DNA of 64,000 nucleotides from Bacteroidota bacterium (GTDB lineage Bacteria; Bacteroidota; Bacteroidia; Chitinophagales; Chitinophagaceae). The position numbers were made by a program, and so were the translations under genes. The DNA is taken from contig JADJJH010000002.1 of NCBI GenBank assembly GCA_016706595.1, forward strand, positions 620,001-684,000, read 5' to 3'. Positions 45,963-53,675 of this stretch are shown here, piece after piece. Under the pieces are notes generated by a model. It was given only the letters and a program-made list of their open reading frames with translations. It was not told where the DNA came from and did not search any database. Each line of letters opens with the position of its first letter. Positions within the stretch are counted from its first letter, which is position 1.

Positions 45963-47159
45963 TTATGCCTTAATCGCCTTTATCCCCGGCAATTGTTTTC
46001 CTTCAAAGTACTCGAGTAAGGCACCACCGCCGGTACTTACATAAGATACTTGGTCGGCCAAATGAAATTTATTAATCGCGGCTACCGAATCGCCACCACC
46101 AATTAATGAAAAACATCCTTGCTTGGTAGCTTCTGCAATGGCAAGTGCGATTGCTTTAGTGCCTTGCTGAAATTTTTCCATTTCAAAAACACCCATTGGT
46201 CCGTTCCATAAAATGGTTTTTGATTGCATAATGGTTTCGCTAAATAAGGCAATAGATTTTTCGCCGATATCTAGTCCCATCCAACCTGCTTCCAAATGAT
46301 TATTATCTACCATTTGCGTATTTGCATTTGCATCAAATTTATCGGCAATTACGCTATCAACCGGTATCATTAATTTTACACCTTTGTCGGCTGCTTTTTT
46401 AATTAATTCGTTGGCTAAATCTAATCGATCGTTTTCAACTAATGAATTCCCAATTTCAAATCCTTGGGCTTTTAAAAAAGTGTATGCCATACCACCCCCA
46501 ATGATAATATTGTTGGCTTTCTCTAAAAGCATTTCAATCAATAAAATTTTATCACTCACTTTAGCGCCACCTAAAATAGCGGTGAAAGGTTTTTCTGCTG
46601 AATGCATTACTTTTTCGGCATTGCCAACTTCGGCTTCCATAAGTAAACCAAACATTTTATGTTCGGCACTAAAATAATCGGCAATGATAGCCGTAGATGC
46701 ATGGGCTCGATGGGCCGTTCCAAAAGCATCATTTACATATACATCACCTAAAGCTGCTAATTTTTTAGCGAATTCGATATCGCCTTTTTCTTCTTCTTTA
46801 TAGAATCGCAAATTCTCGAGTAATAAAACTTCACCAGGTTGTAAATTGGAAGCCATTTCTACTGCCTGTTCGCCAATACAATCGTTTGCAAAAAGAATTT
46901 TTCTATTATGTAATAAGGTGCTTAAGTGACTGATAATATGCTTTAATGAGTATTTATCGGCTGGACCTTCTTTTGGTCGGCCTAAATGCGACATCAAAAT
47001 AATGCTACCACCGTCGTTTAATATCTTTTCGAGGGTTGGTAAAGCTGCCTTAATACGCGTATCGTCGGTGATTACAAATTCGCTGTTTAAAGGCACATTA
47101 AAATCAACACGGATAAGTGCTTTTTTATTATTAAAGTTGAATGAGTTGAATTGCGACAT
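45963..47159 (-). CDS. pgk: Phosphoglycerate kinase
   Basis: A 398-residue enzyme: RVDFNVPLNSEFVITDDTRI at the N-terminus, LMSHLGRPKEGP, LLLENLRFYKEEEKGD, the hinge region ILGGAKVSDKILLIEMLLEK, and the C-terminal nucleotide site GGGDSVAAI and STGGGALLEYFEGKQLPGI. It makes ATP from 1,3-bisphosphoglycerate in glycolysis. The gene lies near gapA on the same strand but with another gene between, so it is not strictly an operon. A -7 element lies ahead of it. Confidence 0.97.
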   Translation of the reverse strand: MSQFNSFNFNNKKALIRVDFNVPLNSEFVITDDTRIKAALPTLEKILNDGGSIILMSHLGRPKEGPADKYSLKHIISHLSTLLHNRKILFANDCIGEQAVEMASNLQPGEVLLLENLRFYKEEEKGDIEFAKKLAALGDVYVNDAFGTAHRAHASTAIIADYFSAEHKMFGLLMEAEVGNAEKVMHSAEKPFTAILGGAKVSDKILLIEMLLEKANNIIIGGGMAYTFLKAQGFEIGNSLVENDRLDLANELIKKAADKGVKLMIPVDSVIADKFDANANTQMVDNNHLEAGWMGLDIGEKSIALFSETIMQSKTILWNGPMGVFEMEKFQQGTKAIALAIAEATKQGCFSLIGGGDSVAAINKFHLADQVSYVSTGGGALLEYFEGKQLPGIKAIKA

Positions 47160-47175
47160 ATAAAAAATTGAGTCG

Positions 47176-47183
47176 CAAAAGTA
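47176..47183 (-). promoter_or_regulatory. -7 element of pgk
   Basis: TACTTTTG on the minus strand matches TAnnTTTG exactly, 16 bases before the pgk ATG. No TTG is evident at -33. Confidence 0.4.
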
Positions 47184-47215
47184 ATCAAAAGCAGATGGAT
47201 TACGATTCGCTAAAT

Positions 47216-47593
47216 CTATTTTTTAGACTTAAGTTTTTCAAGCTCCTTTGCTTCCTTTTCTTTTTGGGCTTTTTCTTTCTTTTTTAGGTCAAGATATTTT
47301 TTGTATTGTGCGGCGGTGAGAATTCTTTTATATTCGGCTTCGCGTAAATCTTGCACAATATTTTTTTGCTTCTTTTTGAGTTTCTTGCCCGGATCTTTTG
47401 CATCATAATCGGCAATGGATTGGTAAGCTTTTAAATTAATATCATACACCCTTTTATGTTGGTCGGCCGTTAGTTGCAAATCTTTTTGCATTTCTTCGGT
47501 TTTGGCTTTCGCTTTTTCTACCGGAGTTTTTTTCTGAGCGATGGCAGTAATTTGTAAAGAAAGTAACAACAACAATAAAAGTATCTGTTTCAT
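47216..47593 (-). CDS. Small exported Lys-rich protein (Spy/CpxP-like)
   Basis: I start at ATG 47593, giving a clear signal peptide (MKQILLLLLLLSLQITAIAQ); the longer frame to 47659 adds a leader that is not needed. The mature part (about 105 residues) is strongly basic and helical, with TEEMQKDLQLTADQHKRVYD and ILTAAQYKKYLDLKKKEKAQ. The LTxxQ...V pattern recalls Spy/CpxP or LTXXQ-motif periplasmic proteins, which act as chaperones or stress sensors, but similarity is weak. Confidence 0.6.
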   Translation of the reverse strand: MKQILLLLLLLSLQITAIAQKKTPVEKAKAKTEEMQKDLQLTADQHKRVYDINLKAYQSIADYDAKDPGKKLKKKQKNIVQDLREAEYKRILTAAQYKKYLDLKKKEKAQKEKEAKELEKLKSKK

Positions 47594-47684
47594 ATTGAGT
47601 TTTATTTTAAAAGAAACCAAATGTACATTAATCACTTTAAGGACAATTGTTAATGCCATAAAGACTTATATTATATCGATTACC

Positions 47685-47785
47685 TGTGCGAGGGATGATA
47701 GTGAAAATCCTTTTGCTTGCCTCAAGCAAAAGATTGAAACGTACAGCCCGGCCCGAGGCTTTGGGAGGGCGCACCCCCAAAAAAT
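47685..47785 (+). repeat. Candidate dispersed hairpin repeat (second copy of the class)
   Basis: Starts GTGCGAGGGATGATAGTG, contains a perfect 10-bp hairpin CTTTTGCTTG-CCT-CAAGCAAAAG (47710-47732), then GATTGAAACG, an AGCCCGGCCCGAGGC segment and a GGGCGCACCCCC end that can pair with the start (GTGCG/CGCAC). It is non-coding and lies downstream of gapA. The plan resembles the element at 36216-36332 on the other strand. Confidence 0.5.
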
Positions 47786-47798
47786 GTATTGAAATAAA

Positions 47799-47828
47799 AA
47801 AATCCATGCTTTTTACAACATGGATTTT
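47799..47828 (-). terminator. Intrinsic terminator of gapA
   Basis: A perfect 10-bp stem AAAATCCATG / CATGGATTTT with a ten-base loop; on the minus strand it ends in a T run. It follows the gapA stop by about 22 bases. Confidence 0.88.
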
Positions 47829-47850
47829 GAATGTATTGTGATGAACTGGA

Positions 47851-48861
47851 TTACGAAATCTTATTCGCGAAATAATGTAAGGTTCTTACTAACTGACTTA
47901 CATACGAATTTTCGTTATCGTACCAACTTACGGTTTTTACTAATTGCGTATCGCCAACGGTCATTACTTTAGTTTGCGTTGCATCAAATAATGAACCGAA
48001 AGTAGTGCCAATCACATCGGTGCTAACAATTTCATCTTCGGTATAACCATAGCTTTCATTAGAAGCTTCTTTCATGGCGGCATTAATTTCTTCTGAAGTT
48101 ACTTTGTTCGATAAAATCACAGTAAGTTCAGTTAAAGAGCCTGTGATGGTTGGCACACGTTGCGCGCTACCATCTAATTTGCCTTTTAATTCAGGAAGTA
48201 CCAGGCCAATGGCTTTAGCAGCGCCTGTTGAATTAGGTACGATATTAGCAGCAGCAGCTCGGCCACGACGTAAATCGTTTTTAGGATGAGGTGCATCTAA
48301 AGTATTTTGATCGTTGGTATAGGCATGTATGGTAGTCATAATACCGGTTACAATACCCCATTTGTCGTTAAGTACTTTAGCCATAGGCGCCAAACAATTG
48401 GTAGTGCAAGAAGCGCATGAAATAACCGTTTCGCTACCATCTAAAATTTCGTGGTTTACATTAAACACTACAGTTTTCAAATCTCCGGTTGCCGGGGCCG
48501 AAATCACCACACGTTTAGCACCTGCGGTAATATGCGCCATGGCTTTATCTTTATCGGTAAAAAAACCGGTACATTCTAGAACCACATCAACATCATGTGA
48601 ACCCCAAGGAATTTGTGCTGGATCTTTTTGGGCATAGATTTTCACATCGGTACCATTTACATTGATTGCATCTTCAGAACTGGTTACAGTATGGTTGAAG
48701 CGCCCTTGGGCAGAATCGTATTTTAATAAATGAGCTAAAGTAGCAGGACTGGTTAAGTCGTTGATGGCAACCACATCGATACCTTGCATGTTATAAATTT
48801 GGCGATAAACCAGACGTCCGATGCGTCCGAAACCATTGATGGCTACTTTAATTGTACTCAT
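47851..48861 (-). CDS. gapA: Glyceraldehyde-3-phosphate dehydrogenase
   Basis: A 336-residue enzyme with the NAD-binding start KVAINGFGRIGRLVYRQIYN, the catalytic cysteine in SCASCTTNCLAP (about 150-155) and the C-terminal SWYDNENSYVSQLVRTLHYF. Asp33-like residue in INDLTSP follows the first Rossmann unit as expected for NAD preference. It is a single gene with its own terminator and a -7 element 33 bases upstream. Confidence 0.97.
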   Translation of the reverse strand: MSTIKVAINGFGRIGRLVYRQIYNMQGIDVVAINDLTSPATLAHLLKYDSAQGRFNHTVTSSEDAINVNGTDVKIYAQKDPAQIPWGSHDVDVVLECTGFFTDKDKAMAHITAGAKRVVISAPATGDLKTVVFNVNHEILDGSETVISCASCTTNCLAPMAKVLNDKWGIVTGIMTTIHAYTNDQNTLDAPHPKNDLRRGRAAAANIVPNSTGAAKAIGLVLPELKGKLDGSAQRVPTITGSLTELTVILSNKVTSEEINAAMKEASNESYGYTEDEIVSTDVIGTTFGSLFDATQTKVMTVGDTQLVKTVSWYDNENSYVSQLVRTLHYFANKIS

Positions 48862-48893
48862 AGTTTTATTTTTTTTGATGAATGAATTGGGCG

Positions 48894-48901
48894 CAAAAGT
48901 A
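48894..48901 (-). promoter_or_regulatory. -7 element of gapA
   Basis: TACTTTTG on the minus strand, 33 bases before the gapA ATG, is an exact match to TAnnTTTG. A TTG at -33 is not clear. Confidence 0.45.
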
Positions 48902-48940
48902 GCAACTCGACATGAAGTTTTAGAATTTGCTTGGTAAAAT

Positions 48941-48971
48941 TTTGTAAAAACCAGAAACCGCCCTACATTTG
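48941..48971 (+). promoter_or_regulatory. Consensus promoter of tRNA-Glu
   Basis: TTTG (48941-48944), 19 bases, then TACATTTG (48964-48971) match the Bacteroidota promoter consensus perfectly. The tRNA begins 17 bases after the -7 element. Confidence 0.8.
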
Positions 48972-48987
48972 CACTCCGTTAAAACCT

Positions 48988-49059
48988 GCCGCGTTGGTCA
49001 ATCGGTTAAGACGCCTCCCTTTCACGGAGGAATGACGAGTTCGACTCTCGTACGTGGTA
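48988..49059 (+). tRNA. tRNA-Glu (anticodon UUC)
   Basis: Acceptor GCCGCGT / ACGTGGT with G-U pairs, D arm with GGTTAA, anticodon arm CCTCC-CTTTCAC-GGAGG with anticodon UUC, T loop TTCGACT, discriminator A. 72 bases; CCA not encoded. A long-looped terminator follows, so it seems to be transcribed singly. Confidence 0.93.
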
Positions 49060-49060
49060 C

Positions 49061-49114
49061 AAAAAATCAGAGTGAGAATCAGAGCGAGAGCGATGATAAT
49101 CCTCTGATTTTTTT
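49061..49114 (+). terminator. Probable terminator of tRNA-Glu
   Basis: AAAAAATCAGAG (49061-49072) pairs with CTCTGATTTTTT (from 49103), leaving a loop of about 30 bases that contains GAGAGCG repeats, and ends in a T run. The long loop makes this weaker than the other terminators. Confidence 0.55.
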
Positions 49115-49681
49115 ACTTTATCCCGAGAGGAACGATTCGGGATTCGCTCTTTAGAGTATTTTAACTCAATATTCTGAATCTTCACAAAATCTTCCTCCCT
49201 CAAGTTCGACCTTTCAATAAAGCGTTGTACAAGAATTCAGAGTGAAGATTGCAACAACAAAGGCCTACTTAGAAAGTAATTGCTTAATTTATTACGAAGT
49301 GCAATGTTCTAAATTTCAGCTTTTTATTTTTTTTATATAATGCAAGCATAGCATTAGACAAATTAATCTAATTCATTAAATCCAAGCTTGAACATGCTAA
49401 TTGAACAACCAATGGATTTAGTAATAATGAAATTTCTTATTTACAGATAAATTTATTTTTGTTATGCATACTTAAATATTGTTTTTATCTTGTGTTTAGA
49501 ATCAAGTTACGAAAAATTAAATCCATACGGATATTCTGAAAGGAACAAGAGATGATTAACATGTAAGTAGGTTAATAGCGATTGCAAGATATTTAGCAAA
49601 TCATAAAAGGTATATTGATTCAAAGTTAAGCAAAGGAAAGCCTAGTTGCTAGTTTTTTAATATAACCAAAATACAAAAAAA
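49115..49681. other. Intergenic stretch between tRNA-Glu and the collagen-like gene
   Basis: About 570 AT-rich bases. Two things are visible: a small inverted repeat TCCCGA...TCGGGA around 49122-49144, and at 49203-49250 a stretch resembling the 3' end of tRNA-Glu and its flank (AGTTCGAC, then GTACAA and TCAGAGTGA in the same order). No coding frame is convincing. The last 150 bases probably hold the promoter of the collagen-like gene, but I cannot place it. Confidence 0.45.
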
Positions 49682-52600
49682 ATGAAACCTATCCTCATTA
49701 CTATGTTGTTTGCATTGCTATTTGTTTCGTCTTTGGTAAATGCCCAAGCCCCTCTAGCAATCCCATATCAAGCAGTAGCCCGTAATATAAGTGGCGAATT
49801 ACTTGCTAACCAGACCATCAGTTTGCGAATCAGTATTCATGATACAACTGCAACAGGTTGGGTTGTATATAAAGAATTGCATAACGTTACAACAACAGCC
49901 CTTGGTTTGTTTACGATAAATATAGGTCAAGGAACTCCTATTCCGATTACTGCCGAACTTAATGATATCAATTGGTCAATTGGTGCCAAGTTTATCCAGA
50001 TTGAGATGGATGCAACAGGCGGCGCAACTTTTATAGACATGGGTACTACGCAACTGCTGAGTGTACCCTATGCATTGTATGCAGAAAAATCAAATGTACC
50101 AGGGTTGCTTGGCCCCCAAGGTCCTGCCGGCCCTCCAGGAGCAGTGGGTGCAGCCGGAATTAACGGTATCAATGGCTCAACTTGGTTTAATGGAGTAGGG
50201 ATTCCATCTAATTTGTTGGGTGTAAATGGTGATTATTATTTAAACACCATAACCGATGATGTGTATTTAAAAACAAGTGGCACATATGCTATTGTTGCAA
50301 ATATTAAAGGAGCACCAGGTGTAACAGGTTTAACTGGAGCAACTGGTCCTCAAGGCCCTGCCGGTGTTCCCGGAGCAACGGGTCCGGCTGGTCCAAGCGG
50401 TGCAGCCGGAATTAACGGTATCAATGGCTCAACATGGTTTAATGGAACAGGATTTCCATCTAATTTGCTAGGTGTAAATGGTGATTATTATTTAAACACC
50501 ATAACCGATGATGTGTATTTAAAAACGAGTGGCACATATGCTATTGTTGCAAATATTAAAGGAGCAACTGGTACAACTGGTGCAACCGGTCCTCAAGGTC
50601 CTGCCGGTGTTCCCGGAGCAACGGGTCCGGCTGGTCCAACCGGTTCGGCCGGAATTAATGGTATCAATGGCTCAACATGGTTTAATGGAGTAGGAATTCC
50701 ATCTAATTTGTTGGGTGTAAATGGTGATTATTATTTAAACACCATCACCGATGATGTGTATTTAAAAACAAGTGGCACATATGCTATTGTTGCAAATATT
50801 AAAGGGGCACCAGGTGCAACAGGTTTAACTGGTGCAACCGGTCCTCAAGGTCCTGCCGGAGTTCCCGGAGCAACGGGTCTGGCTGGTCCAAGCGGTGCAG
50901 CCGGAATTAATGGTATCAATGGCTCAACATGGTTTAATGGAACAGGAATTCCATCTAATTTGCTAGGTGTAAATGGTGATTATTATTTAAACACCATCAC
51001 CGATGATGTCTATTTAAAAACAAGTGGCACCTATGCTATTGTTGCAAATATTAAAGGAGCAACTGGTGCAACTGGTCCTCAAGGCCCTGCCGGTGTTCCA
51101 GGAGCAACGGGTCCAGCTGGTCCAAGCGGTGCAGCCGGAATGAACGGTATCAATGGCTCAACATGGTTTAATGGAACAGGAATTCCTTCTAATTTGTTGG
51201 GTGTAAATGGTGATTATTATTTAAACACCATCACCGATGATGTTTATTTAAAAACAAGTGGCACCTATGCTATTGTTGCAAATATTAAAGGCGCAACTGG
51301 CACAACGGGTGCAACAGGTCCTCAAGGCCCTGCCGGTGTTCCCGGAGCAACGGGTCCAGCTGGTCCAAGCGGTGCAGCCGGAATTAACGGTATCAATGGC
51401 TCAACATGGTTTAATGGAACAGGAATTCCATCTAATTTGCTAGGTGTAAATGGTGATTATTATCTAAACACCATCACCGATGATGTGTATTTAAAAACAA
51501 GTGGCACTTATGCTATTGTTGCAAATATTAAAGGAGCAACTGGTCCTATTGGTGCGACAGGAACGCCTGGGCCATCCCCCTCAGGAACAGGAATAGTAAG
51601 CGTATTAGGCGGGGTTTTGCAAACACCCAATCAATTAAGTGGTGATGTATTCACTTCAGGTGCAAGTCTTTTAACTAGTATTGCTCCAAACACTATTAAT
51701 TCTGTAAAAATTGTTGATGGTTCTATATCAAATATAGATATTAGTACAAATGCAAACATTTTACGGAATAAAATTGCATCGGGTTTGGCTTCACAAGTGG
51801 TTGTCAATGATTCTTCCGGTAATTTAAGTTCTACACCAACATTGCCTATTTCAAATGGTGGCACAGGAACAAACTTAGTATTTACTTCTGGTTCTGTTTT
51901 ATTCGCAGGTATCAATGGTACATATAAGCAAGATAATGCAAACTTTTTTTATGACAATGTAATGAAACGTTTAGGGATTGGAACTTCAACACCTAGTCAA
52001 AAATTAGATGTGGACGGAATCGGGCAATTTAGTGGTGGTACCACAATAGGAAATGTATCAGCAGGTTATTTTGGCAATTCAACCAATTTCTCGATGAGAA
52101 TGAGAGATGATACGAATAGCCATTTATATTTTCAAACATTTGGTGGAGCCTCAACAAGAATGGCCATAACGAATAGTGGGCGCGTTGGTATTGGAACTAC
52201 AACACCAGAGCACCAGTTAGATGTAAGCGGAGTTGGTCAATTCAGTGGAGGTACAAAAATCGGGTTTGTTTCTGAGGGATTTTTTGGTAATTCAACCAAT
52301 TTTGCCATGCGAATGAGAGATGATACAAATAGTAATTTATATTTCCAAACTTATGATGGAGCTTCAACAAAAATGGCAATAAATAATAATGGGAATGTTG
52401 GAATTGGGACTACAACACCTGAACAAAAATTAGATGTTAATGGAATTGGTCAGTTCAGTGGAGGTACCACTATTGGACATGGTTCAGAGGGATTTTTTGG
52501 GAATTCAATGAATTTCGCCATGCGGATGAGAAACGATGTGAATAGTAATTTATATTTTCAAACCTATGATGGAGCTTCAACAAGAATGGCAATAACTAAT

Positions 52601-53647
52601 AATGGGAATGTTGGAATTGGTACCAGTACCCCCCTTTCAAAATTAGATATTGACGGAGGCATTGCCATAGGATCGTCTTATGCTGGTACATATGCAGCAC
52701 CAAGTGAAGGTGCTATTATAAAAGGCAAAGTGGGCATCGGAACTAGTGCCCCCCTATCAAAATTAGATATCGATGGTGGCGTAGCCATAGGGTCAGCCTT
52801 TGCAGGAACTATTGCTGCACCGAGTGAAGGTGCTATTATAAAAGGCAAAGTGGGTATCGGAACTAGCGATCCTCTATCCAAATTAGATGTTGATGGAGGC
52901 CTTGCCATAGGATCAACATACGCCGGAACAGTAGCTGCCCCAAGTGATGGAGCCATCATAAAAGGCAAAGTTGGAATAGGAACTTCGTCACCGGGAAGCC
53001 ATAAATTAACGCTCATAGGCAATGCCGAAATAGACGGTTCAATTTATCTTAATAACCCTTCAGGTGGTCTTCGTACAGTTGAAATATTGAATACGGAAAC
53101 TGGTTCAGATGGGGCATCATTTCGTTTATATAATTCTTCAGGTCTGAAGACAATTGAACTGGATGGTGATTATGGTGATGGTGACGGAAGGGTTATCACC
53201 AATGAATTGCAAATAACAGGAGGATCTGATTTAGCAGAGAGTTTTGATATTGAAGAAGATAATGAAACCGAAATAGTACCAGGTATGTTAGTTTCTATAG
53301 ACCCAAAAAAAGAAAGCAAACTTTGTATTTCAAATCAGACGAATGACAAAAAAGTAGTTGGTGTAATTAGCGGTGCTAACGGTGTAAAGCCAGGTGTGAT
53401 GATGGGGCAATCAAATACACTCGCTTTTGGAAAATATCCAATTGCACTTGTTGGAAGGGTATATGTTTTATCAAATAACAGAGGTGGAGAAATTGAACCA
53501 GGAGATTTTCTAACCACTTCATCTCAAAGAGGTTATGCACAAAAAACGACTAATATTCAGCTTGAAGCAGGAAGCATAATTGGTAAAGCCATGGGCAAGC
53601 CCGACCCTTCAACCGGATATGTTTTGGTATTAATTAATTTGCAATAA
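49682..53647 (+). CDS. Collagen-like repeat surface protein with tail-fibre-like C-terminus
   Basis: A 1321-residue exported protein (signal peptide ending VNAQA). After an N-terminal beta domain of about 110 residues come six units, each a constant 51-residue block (GINGINGSTWFNG ... YAIVANIK) plus a Gly-X-Y run of 27-33 residues (GATGPQGPAGVPGATGPAGP). Then come three 71-residue units (GIGTSTPSQKLDVDG ... MRMRDDTNS) and three 40-residue units (GIGTSTPLSKLDIDGG ... GAIIKGK), patterns seen in phage tail fibres and Bacteroidota adhesins, and a C-terminal domain with GSDLAESFDIEEDNETEIVP. Trimeric triple-helix assembly and an adhesive role are inferred. Confidence 0.85.
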   Translation: MKPILITMLFALLFVSSLVNAQAPLAIPYQAVARNISGELLANQTISLRISIHDTTATGWVVYKELHNVTTTALGLFTINIGQGTPIPITAELNDINWSIGAKFIQIEMDATGGATFIDMGTTQLLSVPYALYAEKSNVPGLLGPQGPAGPPGAVGAAGINGINGSTWFNGVGIPSNLLGVNGDYYLNTITDDVYLKTSGTYAIVANIKGAPGVTGLTGATGPQGPAGVPGATGPAGPSGAAGINGINGSTWFNGTGFPSNLLGVNGDYYLNTITDDVYLKTSGTYAIVANIKGATGTTGATGPQGPAGVPGATGPAGPTGSAGINGINGSTWFNGVGIPSNLLGVNGDYYLNTITDDVYLKTSGTYAIVANIKGAPGATGLTGATGPQGPAGVPGATGLAGPSGAAGINGINGSTWFNGTGIPSNLLGVNGDYYLNTITDDVYLKTSGTYAIVANIKGATGATGPQGPAGVPGATGPAGPSGAAGMNGINGSTWFNGTGIPSNLLGVNGDYYLNTITDDVYLKTSGTYAIVANIKGATGTTGATGPQGPAGVPGATGPAGPSGAAGINGINGSTWFNGTGIPSNLLGVNGDYYLNTITDDVYLKTSGTYAIVANIKGATGPIGATGTPGPSPSGTGIVSVLGGVLQTPNQLSGDVFTSGASLLTSIAPNTINSVKIVDGSISNIDISTNANILRNKIASGLASQVVVNDSSGNLSSTPTLPISNGGTGTNLVFTSGSVLFAGINGTYKQDNANFFYDNVMKRLGIGTSTPSQKLDVDGIGQFSGGTTIGNVSAGYFGNSTNFSMRMRDDTNSHLYFQTFGGASTRMAITNSGRVGIGTTTPEHQLDVSGVGQFSGGTKIGFVSEGFFGNSTNFAMRMRDDTNSNLYFQTYDGASTKMAINNNGNVGIGTTTPEQKLDVNGIGQFSGGTTIGHGSEGFFGNSMNFAMRMRNDVNSNLYFQTYDGASTRMAITNNGNVGIGTSTPLSKLDIDGGIAIGSSYAGTYAAPSEGAIIKGKVGIGTSAPLSKLDIDGGVAIGSAFAGTIAAPSEGAIIKGKVGIGTSDPLSKLDVDGGLAIGSTYAGTVAAPSDGAIIKGKVGIGTSSPGSHKLTLIGNAEIDGSIYLNNPSGGLRTVEILNTETGSDGASFRLYNSSGLKTIELDGDYGDGDGRVITNELQITGGSDLAESFDIEEDNETEIVPGMLVSIDPKKESKLCISNQTNDKKVVGVISGANGVKPGVMMGQSNTLAFGKYPIALVGRVYVLSNNRGGEIEPGDFLTTSSQRGYAQKTTNIQLEAGSIIGKAMGKPDPSTGYVLVLINLQ
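50156..51596 (+). repeat. Six tandem 234-252-bp collagen-like repeat units
   Basis: Units begin at 50156, 50408, 50651, 50903, 51137 and 51380, giving spacings of 252, 243, 252, 234 and 243. All differ by multiples of 9 bases, one Gly-X-Y triplet. The 153-base non-collagen part is nearly invariant even at synonymous sites, pointing to recent amplification or conversion. Confidence 0.92.
51974..52972 (+). repeat. Two further tandem repeat families (3 x 213 bp, then 3 x 120 bp)
   Basis: The codons for GIGT recur at 51974, 52187, 52400 and 52613 (period 213 bp, 71 residues), then at 52733, 52853 and 52973 (period 120 bp, 40 residues). Both families start with the same GIGTS/TTP motif, so the shorter seems to be a variant of the longer. 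Confidence 0.88.
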
Positions 53648-53675
53648 TAGGTACTTATCAAATTAATTATAAGAA

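Noticed and set aside
49006..49203. Open frames on both strands across tRNA-Glu
   Set aside because: They cross the tRNA and its terminator and have no protein-like features.
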